DNA from: Nelumbo lutea
Lineage: Eukaryota; Streptophyta; Magnoliopsida; Proteales; Nelumbonaceae
Direction of reading: 5' to 3'
Assembly (NCBI GenBank): GCA_022828595.1
Contig: JAKGHH010000002.1
Span: 81,068,383-81,132,382, forward strand
Length of the DNA stretch: 64,000 nucleotides
Shown: one piece after another, positions 1 to 12,332 of the stretch
Layout: each line of letters begins with the position of its first letter
Numbering within the stretch: the stretch's first letter is position 1
Program-made: the position numbers and the translations under genes
The notes under the pieces: generated by a model
Told to the model about the DNA's origin: nothing
Database searches by the model: none
What the model saw: the letters and a program-made list of their open reading frames with translations, nothing else

Positions 1-875
1 TTCTAATCTATACCCTCCATTTTTGGGCACCCAAATCCCAGCCATACATAATAATGGGTGCCCTCTCCTTCCATTTTCAGCCATAGGATCACCCCAAAAC
101 CTTCTTATCCATCCATTAGAAAATGTAGGGTGTCCCTAACTTTGCTAAATCCCAACTGCTGCCCCCCATTTCCAGTTGTGTCCACCCTTCTCTATAAAAA
201 GGGTCCTAGGGGCCCTAGCGAAGGGGTTGGTCAACTCACCCAGTTAACAAGGCTAAGGTTTTTTGATGAGTTCAAGGGTGGTAGAAGGGGAGGACACCCA
301 GATCTTGGTCAACTCACCCAGTTAACAAGACTAAGGTTTTTTTTTCCTTTTTTTCTATTATTTTTATTTCTGCAATCTTTTAGATTTAATTCTTGTTGGT
401 TTCTTTGTTTTGTAGATTTTAATTTGTTCGGTTCAAGACTAAGGTGTCTCGAGGGGTTCGAGGGTTGTAGAAAGGACAGACGCCCGGTTCTTGTTAGGAG
501 GGGTTTCTACAAGCTGTTTGGCTGATCTGCAGCTACCGCCACCGGATCTGAATTCTAGATCGTCTTTTTTTTATTTATTTCTTTTATTTCCTTTGTTGAT
601 TCCCATACTTTATTAAATTCTGATATTTATTTTTTTAAATTCAAAACATTTAATTTCAGCAATAATAGATTCTATTTTCTTATTTTATGTAATTCTTGAT
701 TGTATTCCTCTTGTCTGGATCTAAGTATATATTAATTTTTCACTTGCTTCCCTGTGGATATGACAAGGTCTCACCCATTTTTACTACATTAGTAGTTGTT
801 TGAGAAATGGTAAAAGCTATAAATGTTTAAACTGGTGTTCCCGAGGTGTTTAACAACATGCTTCCGAAGACACCA
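1..875 (+). mobile_element. G1: Ty3/gypsy 5' LTR, left part cut by the window edge
   Basis: This is the right-hand part of a gypsy LTR. It ends ACACCA at 875, followed by the spacer AGTTTT and a tRNA-Asp primer site. It aligns in inverted orientation with the solo LTR at 4039-19613 (shared blocks around the TATA box, the CCCTGTGGATA box and the AACTGGTGTTC end). A TATA box lies at 193-199. Within the transcribed part, a block of about 37 bp beginning TTGGTCAACTCACCC is repeated at 227 and 305 (period 78). The U3 start lies before the window. Confidence 0.8.
193..199 (+). promoter_or_regulatory. TATA box of the G1 LTR
   Basis: TATAAAA within TCTATAAAAAGGG, in the expected U3 position of the LTR. 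In the homologous minus-strand LTR the same place (about 4716-4728) has decayed to a CTATCTAAAAAGG-like sequence. Confidence 0.55.
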
Positions 876-881
876 AGTTTT

Positions 882-898
882 TGGCACCATTGTCGGGG
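882..898 (+). other. Primer binding site, tRNA-Asp type (G1)
   Basis: TGGCACCATTGTCGGGG lies six bases after the LTR end. It matches the complement of the plant tRNA-Asp 3' end (TGGCGCCGTTGCCGGGG) at 14 of 17 positions, and all three differences are transitions of the kind left by cytosine deamination. The spacer AGTTTT is the same in G2 and G3. Confidence 0.8.
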
Positions 899-3086
899 AA
901 GCACGGAGAAAAATTTTTATTTTCTTTTTTTGGATATTTTTCATTATTTTTTCTTTTTCATTTTATTACTTGATCCATTATTTCAGTTTAATTCTTGTTT
1001 CTCTTTGATTCTGCAAGATGGAATAGCGAAAGGTGGCGTACCGGAGCATTGCGGGACTACGGGACGAAACAGAAGAGAAGAGAAACTGGATTGCATTTCA
1101 GGTGTAGTCGTTCCATTTTACTTTTGATTTTTTTATTTTTATTTTTGAACTCTTTCTTTTAGTTGAATAGCGATTTTTGAATTTTTAATTAATTATTTTA
1201 GATCCAATTTTTTTTCTAGTATTATTTTACTTCCATTTTGTTTCTAGATCTATTCTTCTTTCTTTATTTTAATTTCTTGTTCGATTTTTTTGCTTTATTA
1301 GGTTTGTGTTTTTCTTTTATTTCAGATTTAAAAAAAAACAAAAAAAATTCGTTTATTTCATTTTATTTTATTTCTTGCAGCATAATTTTCTTTTGCTTTA
1401 TTTTATTTTTAATTTAATTTTTTTAAATTTGTTTATTCTCTTTTATTTCAGATAAAAAACAATAAAAAACAAAATAAATAAACAAAAAAATTTCGTTTCT
1501 TTTATTTTATTTATTTTTTGCAGCATATTTTTCTTTTCGTATTAATTTTTAGATTTGTGTTTTTCTTTTATTAAAAAAATGAAAAAAATAAAAATAAAAA
1601 AATAATCAGCATATTTTTTTCTGTTGTTTATTTTATTTTTGATTTAATTTTTTTAGCTTTGTATTTCTTTCTTTTCTTTTATTTATTTCTTACATAATTT
1701 TCTTTTTGATCATTTTATTTTCAGTTTAATTTTTAGATTAACAATTAGTTTGTTTATTTTTGGTAGTTGTTAATTCCGTTTAACACAATTAATTGTTATT
1801 TTATTTTCTATTTGAAATTATTATTTGTTGCTTTATTTAATTTCCTTTCTTTTAGATGTTTAATTGAATAATTATTGCCAACTAGGAAATTGTTGAACTT
1901 TTCAAATTTGAGTTTAAATTTCAAATCTGAAGTTAAATTTTAATTTTAAGTTGAATCTGAATTTGAATTTGAATTTCAAATTTCGAAATTGAAATTTTTA
2001 ATTTTTTAATTTAAAAAAAATTCAAATTAAAATTTTAGGAATTTAAATTTCAAAATCTGAATTTGAATTTAAATCTTCAAAAATTAAAATTTCGAATTAA
2101 AAAATTGAAAAAAAAAATTAGTTAATATTTTTCGTGCATTTTCATTCCATTATTTAGGGTTTGATATTCTAGAGCATGCATCATATAGGTTTATTTATTT
2201 GCTGAAATTATTATTGTTAGTTATGAATGTGTTATGTGTTTCTTTATTATTTTAATTGTTCCTTTTGCTTAGTTGTTTGTTTTCTTCTTTTATGTTTAAT
2301 TGTTGAGTTACAACTTACAAATAATTGTTCATGCATAGTAGTTAGTTGTATTTTGTTGTGTTTATTTTGTATTTCCGTTAATTCATTTAAGGGCATCCAA
2401 CCTAAATAAGATAAGGTGGGGATTTCATCACCCTTCCTTAGCCCAAAAATCACCACCATTCACGAACAGTTCACCCTAATCCTAATTTAAAATTTGGATA
2501 GAAAGATCCTTTAGGGAAGCCTCACATTTGGTTCAAAGGTGTGTTGAATTTTAGGAGAGCTTGAAATTATTTTCCATAACCAGCGGTTGGTGTCTATGGA
2601 AAGAGGTTAAACGGCTAAGCCTAAGAGGGTTTTGTGGTTATTTAATTAGGTCCTTGCGAGAGCAAGGGAAGCCTCCCACATCCCCACCTCTTACTTGGCT
2701 AACCAAAGGAAGTGGTGTAATTCCAAGTGAACCTAAAAGGATTCACATTGGTTGAACCACTATTTAGGAAATCCTAGGTCTGCCCCTAGGTTTTTGTGGT
2801 TGATTTGTTTGCCTTTAAAAAGAAAAGAAAAAAGAGAAAATTAAAAAATTAAAAATTTCAAATTTGAATTTAAATTTCAAAATCTTAATTTGAATTTAAA
2901 TTTCAAAATCTGAATTTGAATTTAAATTTCAAAATTTTAAATTTTGAATTAAAAAAAAGTAAAAAATTCAAATTTGAGTTTAAATTTCAGAATTTAAATT
3001 TCAAGATCTAAATTTGAAATTAAAATTCAAAATTTAAATTTTAAATTTCAAAAAAAAAAAGAAGAAAGAAGAAAAAAAAATTCGCA
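899..3086 (+). mobile_element. G1 non-coding leader, very A/T-rich
   Basis: This stretch shows no credible coding region. It consists of long T-rich and A-rich tracts. Two zones, about 1900-2110 and 2840-3055, are built from degenerate repeats of AATTTGAATTTAAATTTCAAAAT, roughly 26 bp per unit, which drift like a decayed minisatellite. Short reading frames here are artefacts of composition. Confidence 0.6.
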
Positions 3087-3520
3087 ATGGCTAGAGTGTG
3101 TGGAATGAGAAACTACTTCGAACCTAAGCCACAAATAGATTGGAATCGTGTGTCTCAACAACTGCACAAGATCAATGGGATGCCCCAAAGACTTGACCAA
3201 ATCCTTGCATATCGTCAACAATTCCCAACCTTGTCATCCTACTCAACATGTTCCATCTATTCAAGCCCAGCCCATAATGTGAGTCAATGCCCTACGGCGG
3301 GCCCATATCAACCAATAATTCTAAAGCAAAGTACATGCAACTAACAATTTTCTCCAATCCAATGTTAACCCATCCTTTATTCCATATAATCCTGGGTGGA
3401 AGATTTCCAAGAAACCACCCAAGCCCAAGAAACTATCCTTTAATCCATTACTCTGGGACCCAACCAGTTCAGCCTTATCAAACCGATTCATTTGATGATA
3501 GGTTTTGGTAGCTCCAATTG
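3087..3520 (+). pseudogene. G1 gag fragment (nucleocapsid region), frameshifted
   Basis: The reading frame from 3087 gives about 85 residues. The part near residues 55-70 reads CSIYSSPAHNVSQCPT, a retroviral-type zinc knuckle (CX2CX4HX4C) whose second cysteine is now tyrosine. After a frameshift near 3345 another frame carries a YNPGWK motif, which resembles the YNPGW(R/W)NHPNFSW segment that follows the knuckle in Athila/Tat-type gag and is also present in G3. The capsid part upstream is missing and no protease, reverse transcriptase or integrase follows. Gag would package element RNA; this copy cannot. The lineage is inferred from these motifs only. Confidence 0.6.
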
Positions 3521-4033
3521 CTGATCTTAGCTCAACAACAGTCAATCCTAAAATTAGAGAGCCAAGTAGTTCAGCTTAGGGCCAACCACCTCCGAGCCAA
3601 AGAAGTCTAGAAACCATGGAAAAATTAACCCACTAATGATTGGAGTAGGGCCAACCACCTCCAAGCCAAAGAAGTCTAGAAACCAGCATCATGGAGGGAG
3701 TGAAATACAGATCATAATTGACCACCCAACTAGCTTTGTAGCCACAACTCCATCTAATCCTTCTTTTAGGGTGCTTACTCTAGTTCGTCCACAATCACGT
3801 CAACAACAATGCACCCCAAGGGTGCAACAAGCTCCCCAAATGGAAAAGGAGTTGCCCCTACTTCCTTGTCCATACTCTTAGTTGTTACCTGCCTTGGTTA
3901 ATGATGGATACCTAGAGTTGCCTAAAGAGAGACATTCCCTGGTGCATAAACCAAAGCATTCTGATGACAATGCCTATTGTAACTATAATAAAAGCCCAAA
4001 ACGAGCAAGTCAAAGCCCGAAATGAGCTAAGAA
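3521..4033 (+). mobile_element. G1 internal remnant, non-coding
   Basis: There is no coding sequence I can support. A 38-bp block beginning AGGGCCAACCACCTCC is tandemly repeated at 3578-3615 and 3647-3684 (period 69, one visible difference). The segment ends at the target duplication CCTAC (4034-4038) of the solo LTR; its original continuation resumes at 19619. Confidence 0.5.
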
Positions 4034-4965
4034 CCTACTGGTGTGCCCAGAAGTGTGTTGTTAACTACTTTGGAACACCAGTTTTAATATTTATAAATAT
4101 TTTTTTTGATTCTCTAACAATTACTAATGCAGTAAAAGGTGAAAATGGGTCATATCCATAGGGAGGTGAGGGAAAAATTGTTATTTACTTAAATCCAAGA
4201 AAGAGAACACAATTGAGAGTTGTAGAAACACATAATTTAATTAATTAAACTAAAATTCATTAAAATAACATTTGAACAGTATTGGAAGTGAAAAGTGCAG
4301 AAAAGCTAATAAATAACAGAAATAAATAAAGAAAAGGAACAAAATAAAAAGTTTGTAATTCGATCAGAGGTAGCAATCTCCAAATCTCTCCTTTGACCCT
4401 CGAATTTCTCAAGCTAGGCCTTCCGTCTTACCTGGCTGAATTCTAGATTTGTAGAAAGAAAACAAAAATCAAACTGAATGAAAGTAAATTGTAGATAGGA
4501 AAAAAATGGAACTGGAAATGAAAGAACATAATAAATCTAAGACTATTGGTTGGGATCCAAATCTAGAGGTGGCAATATTGGCTTAGGCGAACTATAAATA
4601 GGAACCTCTCCTCTTGCTTGGGTGTCCTCCTCTTCCTCTACCCTTAAACTTCTCAAGATCAGCCTTTCATCTTACTTGGGGGCAGAATCCAACTCCTTCT
4701 TAGGAGCCCTTGGGTCCTTTTTAGATAGAAGGGAGGATAGAACTAGGATTAGAGAGAAAGAGGGGGGCAGCAGCTGGGTTTTAGCAAAGATATGGGTGCC
4801 ATAGGGTTTTTAATGAAGGGTTAGGATGGTTTTGGGGTGATCCTAAGGCGAATGAGAGAAGGAGAGGGCACCCAATAGTATGTAGGGCTGAGATTTGGGT
4901 GCACAGAAATGGATGGTGGAGATTGAGGTGCCTAGGGCTGAAAGGTGGCGATTAAAAGGAGTGGG

Positions 4966-6256
4966 TGAAGGGATAGAAAATCCATCACATGGACGCCCAA
5001 AGATTGCGGAATAAGGGGGCAAATTTCAAAAATTTTTCTCTCCCTTCAACTGGAAATCGAATTCCCCATTTAGAAAATCATATTTTCAAGGATTATTCTT
5101 GAATTATAAACTAAACCAGATCTAAACCAAAAGGAGTAGGGAGGAATAATACCTGATACAGAGAAGCAGTATCTCCCAATGGAGGTGTTCACGCCCAAGG
5201 AAGGATCCAAAATTTGCTCCCACTGAAGATGACACATTGCAGGGTGGAGCAGAATCAACAATGTTCTTCCAAAAGAATTTGACCCTTCGCAAAATCAACT
5301 GGACGGCTTGGCAATACAACTCCCACCAATCTTTTCTCCAAAAGATTGGTAACAAGATCAAATCTTGATTTCTCCCAAGAAGTGGAGATCGAACTGCTAG
5401 AGGCGGCGGCTGCAGGAAAGAGGTGGCAAGAGAGTATTTGTAGGGTGCAAAATTCTCTCTTCTTGTAATCTCAGCTTTGAAGACAAGAGTATGTAGCTTG
5501 CATGTCTAAAGGTTGCCGCCCCCTCTTCCTTTTATAGACTCAAAGGGATCAACTCCTAATCCCATTAGGAGTTGCTAACCCAAATCATATTTGGATTAGA
5601 AGTCCCTTTAAGTGATAAGGGATAACCCTTATCTTATCTACAGATTAGATCAGCCATCTCCTAATCTAATTATGAGGTTTCTATATCTAAATGAAATTTA
5701 GATCTTGGACTTTCTAAGTGGATAGGGTTTGGGCCCAATTCTATCAATTTAGATCAGTATGTATTAGATCAGCCATCTCCCAACATACCCAGGTTTTGAC
5801 CCTCGCTAAGGATCTCACTGATTGGTACATTCAAAACAGCCCAATCCGACACCTAGTGTAGTACCCTAATCGAGTCTATGGGTCGGGTGTAACTTTTTAG
5901 TTTTGCCCATCAATCTTCAAGGTCCAGGGCAATATTGGAAATCAGGTCTGGTTCAAAGATTCAATTAATCCTACATTGTATGTGCCTAGGGTCTCACCCC
6001 GGTAGCTGAGACAAGCCACCCCAACCGACTTGGTGGCACCACAGTGTCAGTCTTGTTAGGATAGGTGTCCCCAGACCGACCCACTGGCTGTGAACATTCT
6101 AAACTAACACGAGTCTCATTAAGTGTCCAGTTTAAGGGTATTACACAGAAACATACCAAGGGAACATGAATCAAATATGTACTTTTATTCATTTACAATA
6201 AACTCATAAAATACATCATTTTGATTGAAGCTAAGGGCATACCAAACTATCTAACA
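4966..6256 (-). repeat. W 3' LTR, internally deleted
   Basis: Plus-strand ends are TGAAGGGATAG and CTATCTAACA. It is 1291 bp against 1946 bp for the 5' LTR: a block of about 650 bp between the CCTATCA and CCCAACATACCC landmarks has been lost, with the break near 5745-5790. The TATA-proximal dyad boxes are still present (about 5560-5710). Confidence 0.9.
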
Positions 6257-8617
6257 GCTCCCACTTGTACTTAGGTCCAATCAGGTACTAGCCGGAGTCC
6301 CATGCTTTTCACGTGTTTCTCAAACACTTTCTGTGGTAGTGGCTTTTCAATGGATCTGCTACATTTTCCACTGTTGCTACCTCTTAACATCACCCTCCTG
6401 TTGTCACACAATAGTGGAATGGGTGATATGCTGAATTCCAAATTCAGGAATGAACACTTTCATTCATAAGGCAGCCACACTTATGGCAATGTGTTTGGCT
6501 TCGGTTGTGGAATTTTAATTTGCTACTCAAGTCCCCTGTTTGCTGACATTCAGGAAATAGCACACGATCCTATCGTGAAAACATATCCAGATGTAGACTT
6601 TCTATCATCTGGATCTGACTAGAAATCGGCATCTGTATACCCTTGGATCTATAGTGAGCTACCATCGAATACTAGAAAAAACTCTTTTGTCCTTCGAAAG
6701 TACTTAAGTATGTTTTTCACAGTAGTTCAGTGCTCCTGCCCTGGGTTGGCCTAAAATTTGCTTACTACACTCACTGCCTGAGAAATGTCAGGACGAGTGC
6801 ACAACATGGCATACATGATGCACCCTACGGCAGAGACATAGGGAATGCCTTTCATGCCATCAATCTCCTCAGAAGTCTTGGGAGACATCTTGTTGGAGAG
6901 AGTGACTCCGTGCCTGAAAGGAACATTTCCTTTCTTGGAGTTTTTCATGCTGTATCTTTTGACTATTTTGTCAATGTAGGCAGATTGGGATAATCCTATT
7001 ATCCGCTTCGATCTATTTCTATAGAGTCGAAGACCCAGTATATAGGAGGCTTCTCCAAGATCTTTCATGGAGAATTGCTGTGAAAGCCATACTTTCATCG
7101 TACTCAACATTCCTACATCATTCCCAATGAGTAGAATGTCATCTACATACAAAACCAAGAAGGTAACATTATCTCCACTATACTTCCTATAAACATAGGG
7201 TTCATCCAAATTCTACTCGAAGTCAAATGATTTGACAGCAGAGTCAAAACGGATATTCCAACTTCTACAAGCTTGCTTAAGTCAATAAAAGGATCTATTG
7301 AGTTTACATTCCATGTTTTCCTAACCCACAACTATGAAGCCTTGCGGCTGTTGCATATAGATATTTTCAGTAAGATCTCCATTCAGGAATGCAGTTTTGA
7401 CATCCATCTGCCAAATCTCATAATCATGGTATGCTGCTACAGCTAGCAGGATCCTAATGGATTTAAGCATGGCCACAGGCGAAAAGGTTTCCTCATAATT
7501 GATGCCCTCTTTCTGAGTGTACCATTTCGCCATCAGATGAGCTTTGAAGGTCTCAACCCTACCATTGGGGCCCTTCTTCCTCTTGTAAGTCCATTTGCAA
7601 CCGATTGCTTTTACCTCGGAGGGAGGATCTACTAGAGTCTAGACTTCATTGGTCTCCATTGAGTCCATCTTTGCTCTCATGGCCTCCACCCACTTCTGGG
7701 AATCTATGTCCAACATAGCTTCCACGTAAGTCACGGGATCCTCCTCACTAGTCAAGGTTTCTACCAGGTAACTATCTTGGTCATAACCATAACGGACTGG
7801 TGGCTTGGATACCTCAGTGGATTTTCTAGGTTGGTCACTACCTGGAACTTGTGGGACATCTCCCACTACTCCTGAGCTCTCCTCATCAAGAATAATTTCT
7901 TGACGATGGGTGTCCAGGATGTAATTGGTCTCCAAGAATTGGGCATTTCGACTGCAAAACACTTTCTGTTCACTTGGGTCATAGAAAAGGTAACCTATAG
8001 AGCCTTTTGGGTAGCCTACAAATAGGCAATGACTGGTCTTGGTTTTCAACTTGTCTGCACTCGTTCTTTTAACGTGTGCTGGACAACCCCAAATCTTCAA
8101 GTGTCTGACACTTGGTTTCTTTTCGGTCAAAAGTTCATATGGAGTATTCGTAACCGATTTGGTTGGAACCCGATTCAGCACATAAATCACAGTCTCTAAT
8201 GCATAACCCCAAAAGGATGTGGGTAACTCTGAGTGTATGAGAAGTGACCGGACCATATCCAACAAGGTCCTATTCCGCCTCTCTGAAATACCATTAAGTT
8301 GTGGTGTAGCAGGAGGAGCTAATTGTGATACTATCCCATTGTCCTTTAACTAGTTCCTGAATTCGTTAGAGAGATACTCGCCACATTGATCAGATCGAAG
8401 GGCTTTAATTTCTCACCCCAATTGTTTCTCGACCTCTTGTCTAAACTCTTTGAACTATTCAAAGGATTCAGACTTGTGTCTCATTAGGTACACGTAACCA
8501 TATCGTGAGAAATCATCTGTGAAGGTGATGAAATACATGTGTTGATTTCGTGTTCTAACACTCATGGGACCACATACATCAGTATGTATTAGGTCAAGTG
8601 TGCCTGTACATATTTCA
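6257..8617 (-). pseudogene. W pol, 3' part: integrase C-terminal half, reverse transcriptase, RNase H
   Basis: Reading from 8617 down, the integrase core and C-terminal part run to about 7640 ([13 protein letters not shown], then the [18 protein letters not shown] and [16 protein letters not shown] segments typical of copia). Reverse transcriptase follows at about 7630-6750 with motifs YEETFSPVAMLKSIRILLA, QMDVKTAFLNGDL and an intact catalytic YVDD in FLVLYVDDILLIGND. RNase H below 6750 is badly decayed. Stops and frameshifts fall near 7635, 7320 and 7210, so no polyprotein can be made. The polypurine tract GTGGGAGC (read on the minus strand) abuts the 3' LTR at 6257-6270. Confidence 0.88.
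8545..8617 (-). repeat. 73-bp direct duplication, left copy
   Basis: This integrase segment of W is identical base for base to 13935-14007. The two copies flank G2. It is far longer than the 5-bp duplication expected for a gypsy insertion; see the separate finding. Confidence 0.95.
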
Positions 8618-8670
8618 ACTTTAGAGTGCCCCTTTGAACCTCAGCTATCACCACAATTTCTTAATTCTAG

Positions 8671-8821
8671 GGGTGAGTGCATCTTATGCTCCATCTCACC
8701 CTTTTCTTTTTTTTTTCTTTTTTTTTCGGTGTGAGTGCATTTTATGCTCCATCTCACACACTTTTCTCTCTCTCTTTTTTTTTTTTTTTGGTGTGAGTGC
8801 ATCTTATGCTCCATCTCACAC
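8671..8821 (-). repeat. Array of three hairpins with constant core (G2)
   Basis: Three units at 8671-8701, 8729-8759 and 8791-8821 each have perfect 7-bp arms (GGGTGAG/CTCACCC, GTGTGAG/CTCACAC, GTGTGAG/CTCACAC) around a constant core TGCATYTTATGCTCCAT. The core itself can pair GCAT with ATGC. Pyrimidine tracts separate the units. The arms differ between units 1 and 2 but stay complementary. Four further units occur in G3. Confidence 0.9.
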
Positions 8822-11800
8822 TGGTCACTTGCTTGAGGTAGGTAAATAGGACTCATGTTCTAAGCTGCTAGTTTTACTATTCAGCTCAGAATAGCGGAGT
8901 CAATTTGGGCTTTTGTCCTTCTTTGCAATTATTGAACCTCAAGAATCAGCACTTCAGATGTGCACTAGCTCTCTTGAACATTAACCATGAAATCAAGGGC
9001 TTCCATACACATGAAGATAGTTAGGGCTAGTCATGCTGAAAAGCATATTCAGCTCCCATTTTCTCATGCATATATCAAATTGGGTCATTCACAAGAATAA
9101 AAACTTAACAAGTACATCAGTCTCCCTCAACTCATTGAATTCCTTCTTAAAAATCATCAAATAAATAGTAATGAACTTGAGGGGTTCCAGTCTTTTTTGG
9201 TTATGTCATTGCCTGCATATGTGTGTTGGGGTGAATGATTTCAGCCCCCATACCCTAGCCTCGGGCTCACTCCCCCACACTTGAGATGAACATTGTCCTC
9301 AATGTTCGTAGTGTTAGGCAGTGACAATAAAGCTAGCAAGAGAAATTCCAAGTAAAGAGAAGGGTGTATAGAGGACTTCCTGAAGATTAATTTCCAGATA
9401 TGCAAGAGTTCTTTTGGTGGGAGCCTCTTCTGCTAGAATTTACTTGCAAAAGAGATCAAGAGCTTTGTTCTAACTAAAAATAATTTAAACCAAATAATAA
9501 AAAGACTACTATACACAATTCCAAACAATGTAAATAATTTAACCAATCTGTAATACACAACAGAAACTTACAAGGCCAAGAAGTTTGAATTCTATCTAAC
9601 AAAAAAAATAAATAAATAAATAAATTTAAAAAAAACAAGATCAAAAGCCAATATAAATATCTCTTGGAATCTGATATGCAAGTGATTTACAAGATTGAAA
9701 CTAGCCTAGAAGTCTAAGAGTTCTTGAAATCAGCACACTACCAAAGTTATTTGATTTTTTCTTTTTTTTTTTTGGTTGTGTGCTCAGATCTGCATTAGAA
9801 TTTCAGCAATGTAAGTGAACGTACGCAGATCTGATCCACACTAATAAATTTGCAAACTAGAAAAACATAGCTCCATTACTGAAACTAAACCAACATTCAA
9901 GTGTGAAGTAGATGTTCGATGGAAAAGAGAGCTAGCTAAATCAGCAATGGAGTTTATTACACACTATTCTAAACTTAAATGAACATAAGTAAACAAATCT
10001 AAAATCTACTGTAAACAGATCTACAATCATTGCTGAATTTATGATCTTTAAGCTGCTCTTCAAGTTCTAACCAAAAAAAAATTAGATTTGAAAACTTAAC
10101 TTTTGAGAACAGTCACTTACAAAAACTCCAAACCTAATATCAATAAGTAGGTCTAAAATCTGTTGCAGTTAGGTCTGAAATAAGTTTGATCCCAAGAGCT
10201 TAAGACTTCTCTTTCAAGTCCCAACTTAAATGTCTTGTATGCCTTAATTGATTGCAGAGACTTGAAATCAGATCTGCAATTTTATAATGAAAGCAGCCTT
10301 GATTCAGATCTGAATACCATTACATCAAAAATATGAAGCTCTTTTTGGACCTCACAAACATCAGTCCTAATCCAATACAACCAATTCAGATTGGGTGCAA
10401 GTGATTTAAAAGATAACAAAACATCAAGTTCACAAAAATTTCAGATTATGTACTTATACTGCCACTGATTCTCATGCACTTCAAAACTGATTTTACCATT
10501 CATGGCTTAAATTTTCATCAATGAGGCAAGTCTGATGCATCAAATTGTGAATTGGGTGCTGTCACTACCCGAATTCACATCAAAATAGAGTGGGTTCAGG
10601 TCTGAGTTTAGATGAACTCAGATCTGAACCTAGCAGAATGCAGTCCTGCAACCGGCTGAGCACAGATCTGAACTTCAAATCTGAGTTTCAGATTTGAAAA
10701 CTCACATGCTATTTTTTCATTGTTTTCTTTTTCTTTTTCTTTTCTTTATCTATTTTTTTTCTTTTTTTTTATATAAATCTAAAACAAAATACAGCAATGC
10801 AACCAAAATCTTTTTGGATGAGTGTAGGTCTGATTGATGAATGCAATTCAGATCTGAACTCATTTTAATTTTTTTTTTTTTTGGTTGAGTGCTGCAGTTC
10901 TGCTATAGCAGATTTGAGTGCCGAATGCAACTCAGATCTGCAACACTCATGATTTTGTGATTTTTTTTCTTTTAGAGGGTAATAACTTCAAGATAGAAAG
11001 CAAAACAGGTCTCCTTTTATTAAAATTAAACTGAAACAAGGAAAATAAAGTAATCTACTAAAGAGAAAAGAAGCATAACTACAGTAATACAACAGTTGCA
11101 TTCAAAGCAAAAATGAAAAATTAAGAAAATTAAACCAACTATGAATGCAATGCTGAAGAACTACATCTGAAGAACTACATCTACCAGCTACACTAAATCA
11201 GCAATCAAATATGAAGTAGATCATCAATGGGAAAGAGAGCTAACTAGATCAGCAGTGGAGTTTCATGCTAATTGCTGTACTGTAGCAGCCATGCTACAGC
11301 TCTGAATGCTAGTGGAATGCACTGCTGCTTTCATTGAATTATTTGAGGAATTGGGTACAAGTGGGTAAAGCCAAGAATTCAGTCCACCCAGAATTCATAG
11401 TATGCTCTGTATCAGTTCAGTCCTCACATCATATCAACTGCATTTCAGATTTGAATTTCTCTCATTCCTTGCTATCCATTCACCCTTGAGGCAGGTTGGA
11501 TGTATCATAGGGTGGATTGGGGTAGTGATGGCACCCAATTCACCTCAAACTTGCATCGGTTCAGATTTGAGTTCAGAGGAATTCAGATCTGAACTGAGCA
11601 GATCTGTAACAGCAGAATTCAGATCTGAACTCAAGTCTGAGTTTGGATCTGAATTCTCAATTGCCTTACCTTCAGTCATTGCTACCAAATTGCCTTTGAG
11701 GAGTAGCAGAAGTGTCCTAGGGTAAATTGGGGTGGTTATGACACCCAATTCACCTCAAATTTGCATCAGTTCAGATATGTGTTAAGAGGAACTCAGATCT

Positions 11801-12332
11801 GAACTGTTGCAAATCTGCTGTAGCAGAATTCAGATCTGAACTCAGATCTGAGTGCTGATCTAAATTCTCAATTGCCCCTCTTTTTGTTCATATGATCTCT
11901 TTGTTTTTTCTCCTTTTCACTCTATAAAATTTTTTTTCTTTTTGTAAAGAAAAAAAATAAAAATAAAAGGCTGAAACACAAACTAACTAAGTCTTTTTGG
12001 CAGAGTGCTGCAGGTCTGAGTTCTGCTGATCTGAGTGTCGAATGCAACTCAGATCTGCAACACTTATGTTGTTATAAATTTTTCTTCTTTTTTTTTTTTT
12101 TGAAGGTAACAACACCAAGATTGAAAGGAAATCAAATCTACCTTTATTAAAATGAAACTGAAACAAGGAAAGGAAGTAATCTACTGAAGAAAGAAGAAAC
12201 AAATTAAATCAGTACAGTTGTTGCATTCAAAGCTAAAATATAAAATGAAGCAATTAAAACCATCTATGAATGCAATGATGACTGAGACCAGATTAAGAAT
12301 GCCCAATGTTTCCTAATATTGCTTCCCTAAAT
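8822..12332 (-). mobile_element. G2 internal non-coding region with local duplications
   Basis: No coding sequence is visible. A module of about 270-285 bp occurs twice, near 10885-11155 and 12000-12285, sharing the GAGTGCTGCAG start, AATGCAACTCAGATCTGCAA and the ACTGAAACAAGGAAA block. A further tandem pair of about 215-220 bp lies at about 11449-11668 and 11669-11880 (shared ACACCCAATTCACCTCAAA). Short A/T tracts are frequent. Confidence 0.65.
9271..9307 (-). other. Polypurine-like tract with TCCT-loop hairpin (G2)
   Basis: TCCCCCACACTT is followed by a perfect hairpin, arms GAACATTG (9288-9295) and CAATGTTC (9300-9307) with loop TCCT. On the sense (minus) strand this reads as a GAGGAC-type hairpin followed by AAGTGTGGGGGA, the arrangement seen just before the 3' LTR in many plant Athila/Tat elements. 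Here no LTR follows, so it is an internal copy, as at 50183-50218 in G3. Confidence 0.7.

Noticed and set aside
1..4200. A single gypsy element bounded by the LTRs at 1-875 and 4039 onward
   Set aside because: The second LTR is inverted relative to the first and has its own CCTAC target duplication, so it is a separate solo insertion.
4588..4605. TATAAATAGG on the plus strand at about 4590 as a host promoter
   Set aside because: It lies inside the minus-strand gypsy LTR in the wrong orientation and no gene follows.
8671..8821. Possible CRISPR-like or satellite array
   Set aside because: The repeats have changing arms and irregular spacers in a plant retroelement; nothing suggests CRISPR.
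8634..8856. Overlapping open frames on both strands across the G2 hairpins
   Set aside because: They arise from the repeated hairpin core and the pyrimidine tracts; no domain, and the frame is not kept in G3.
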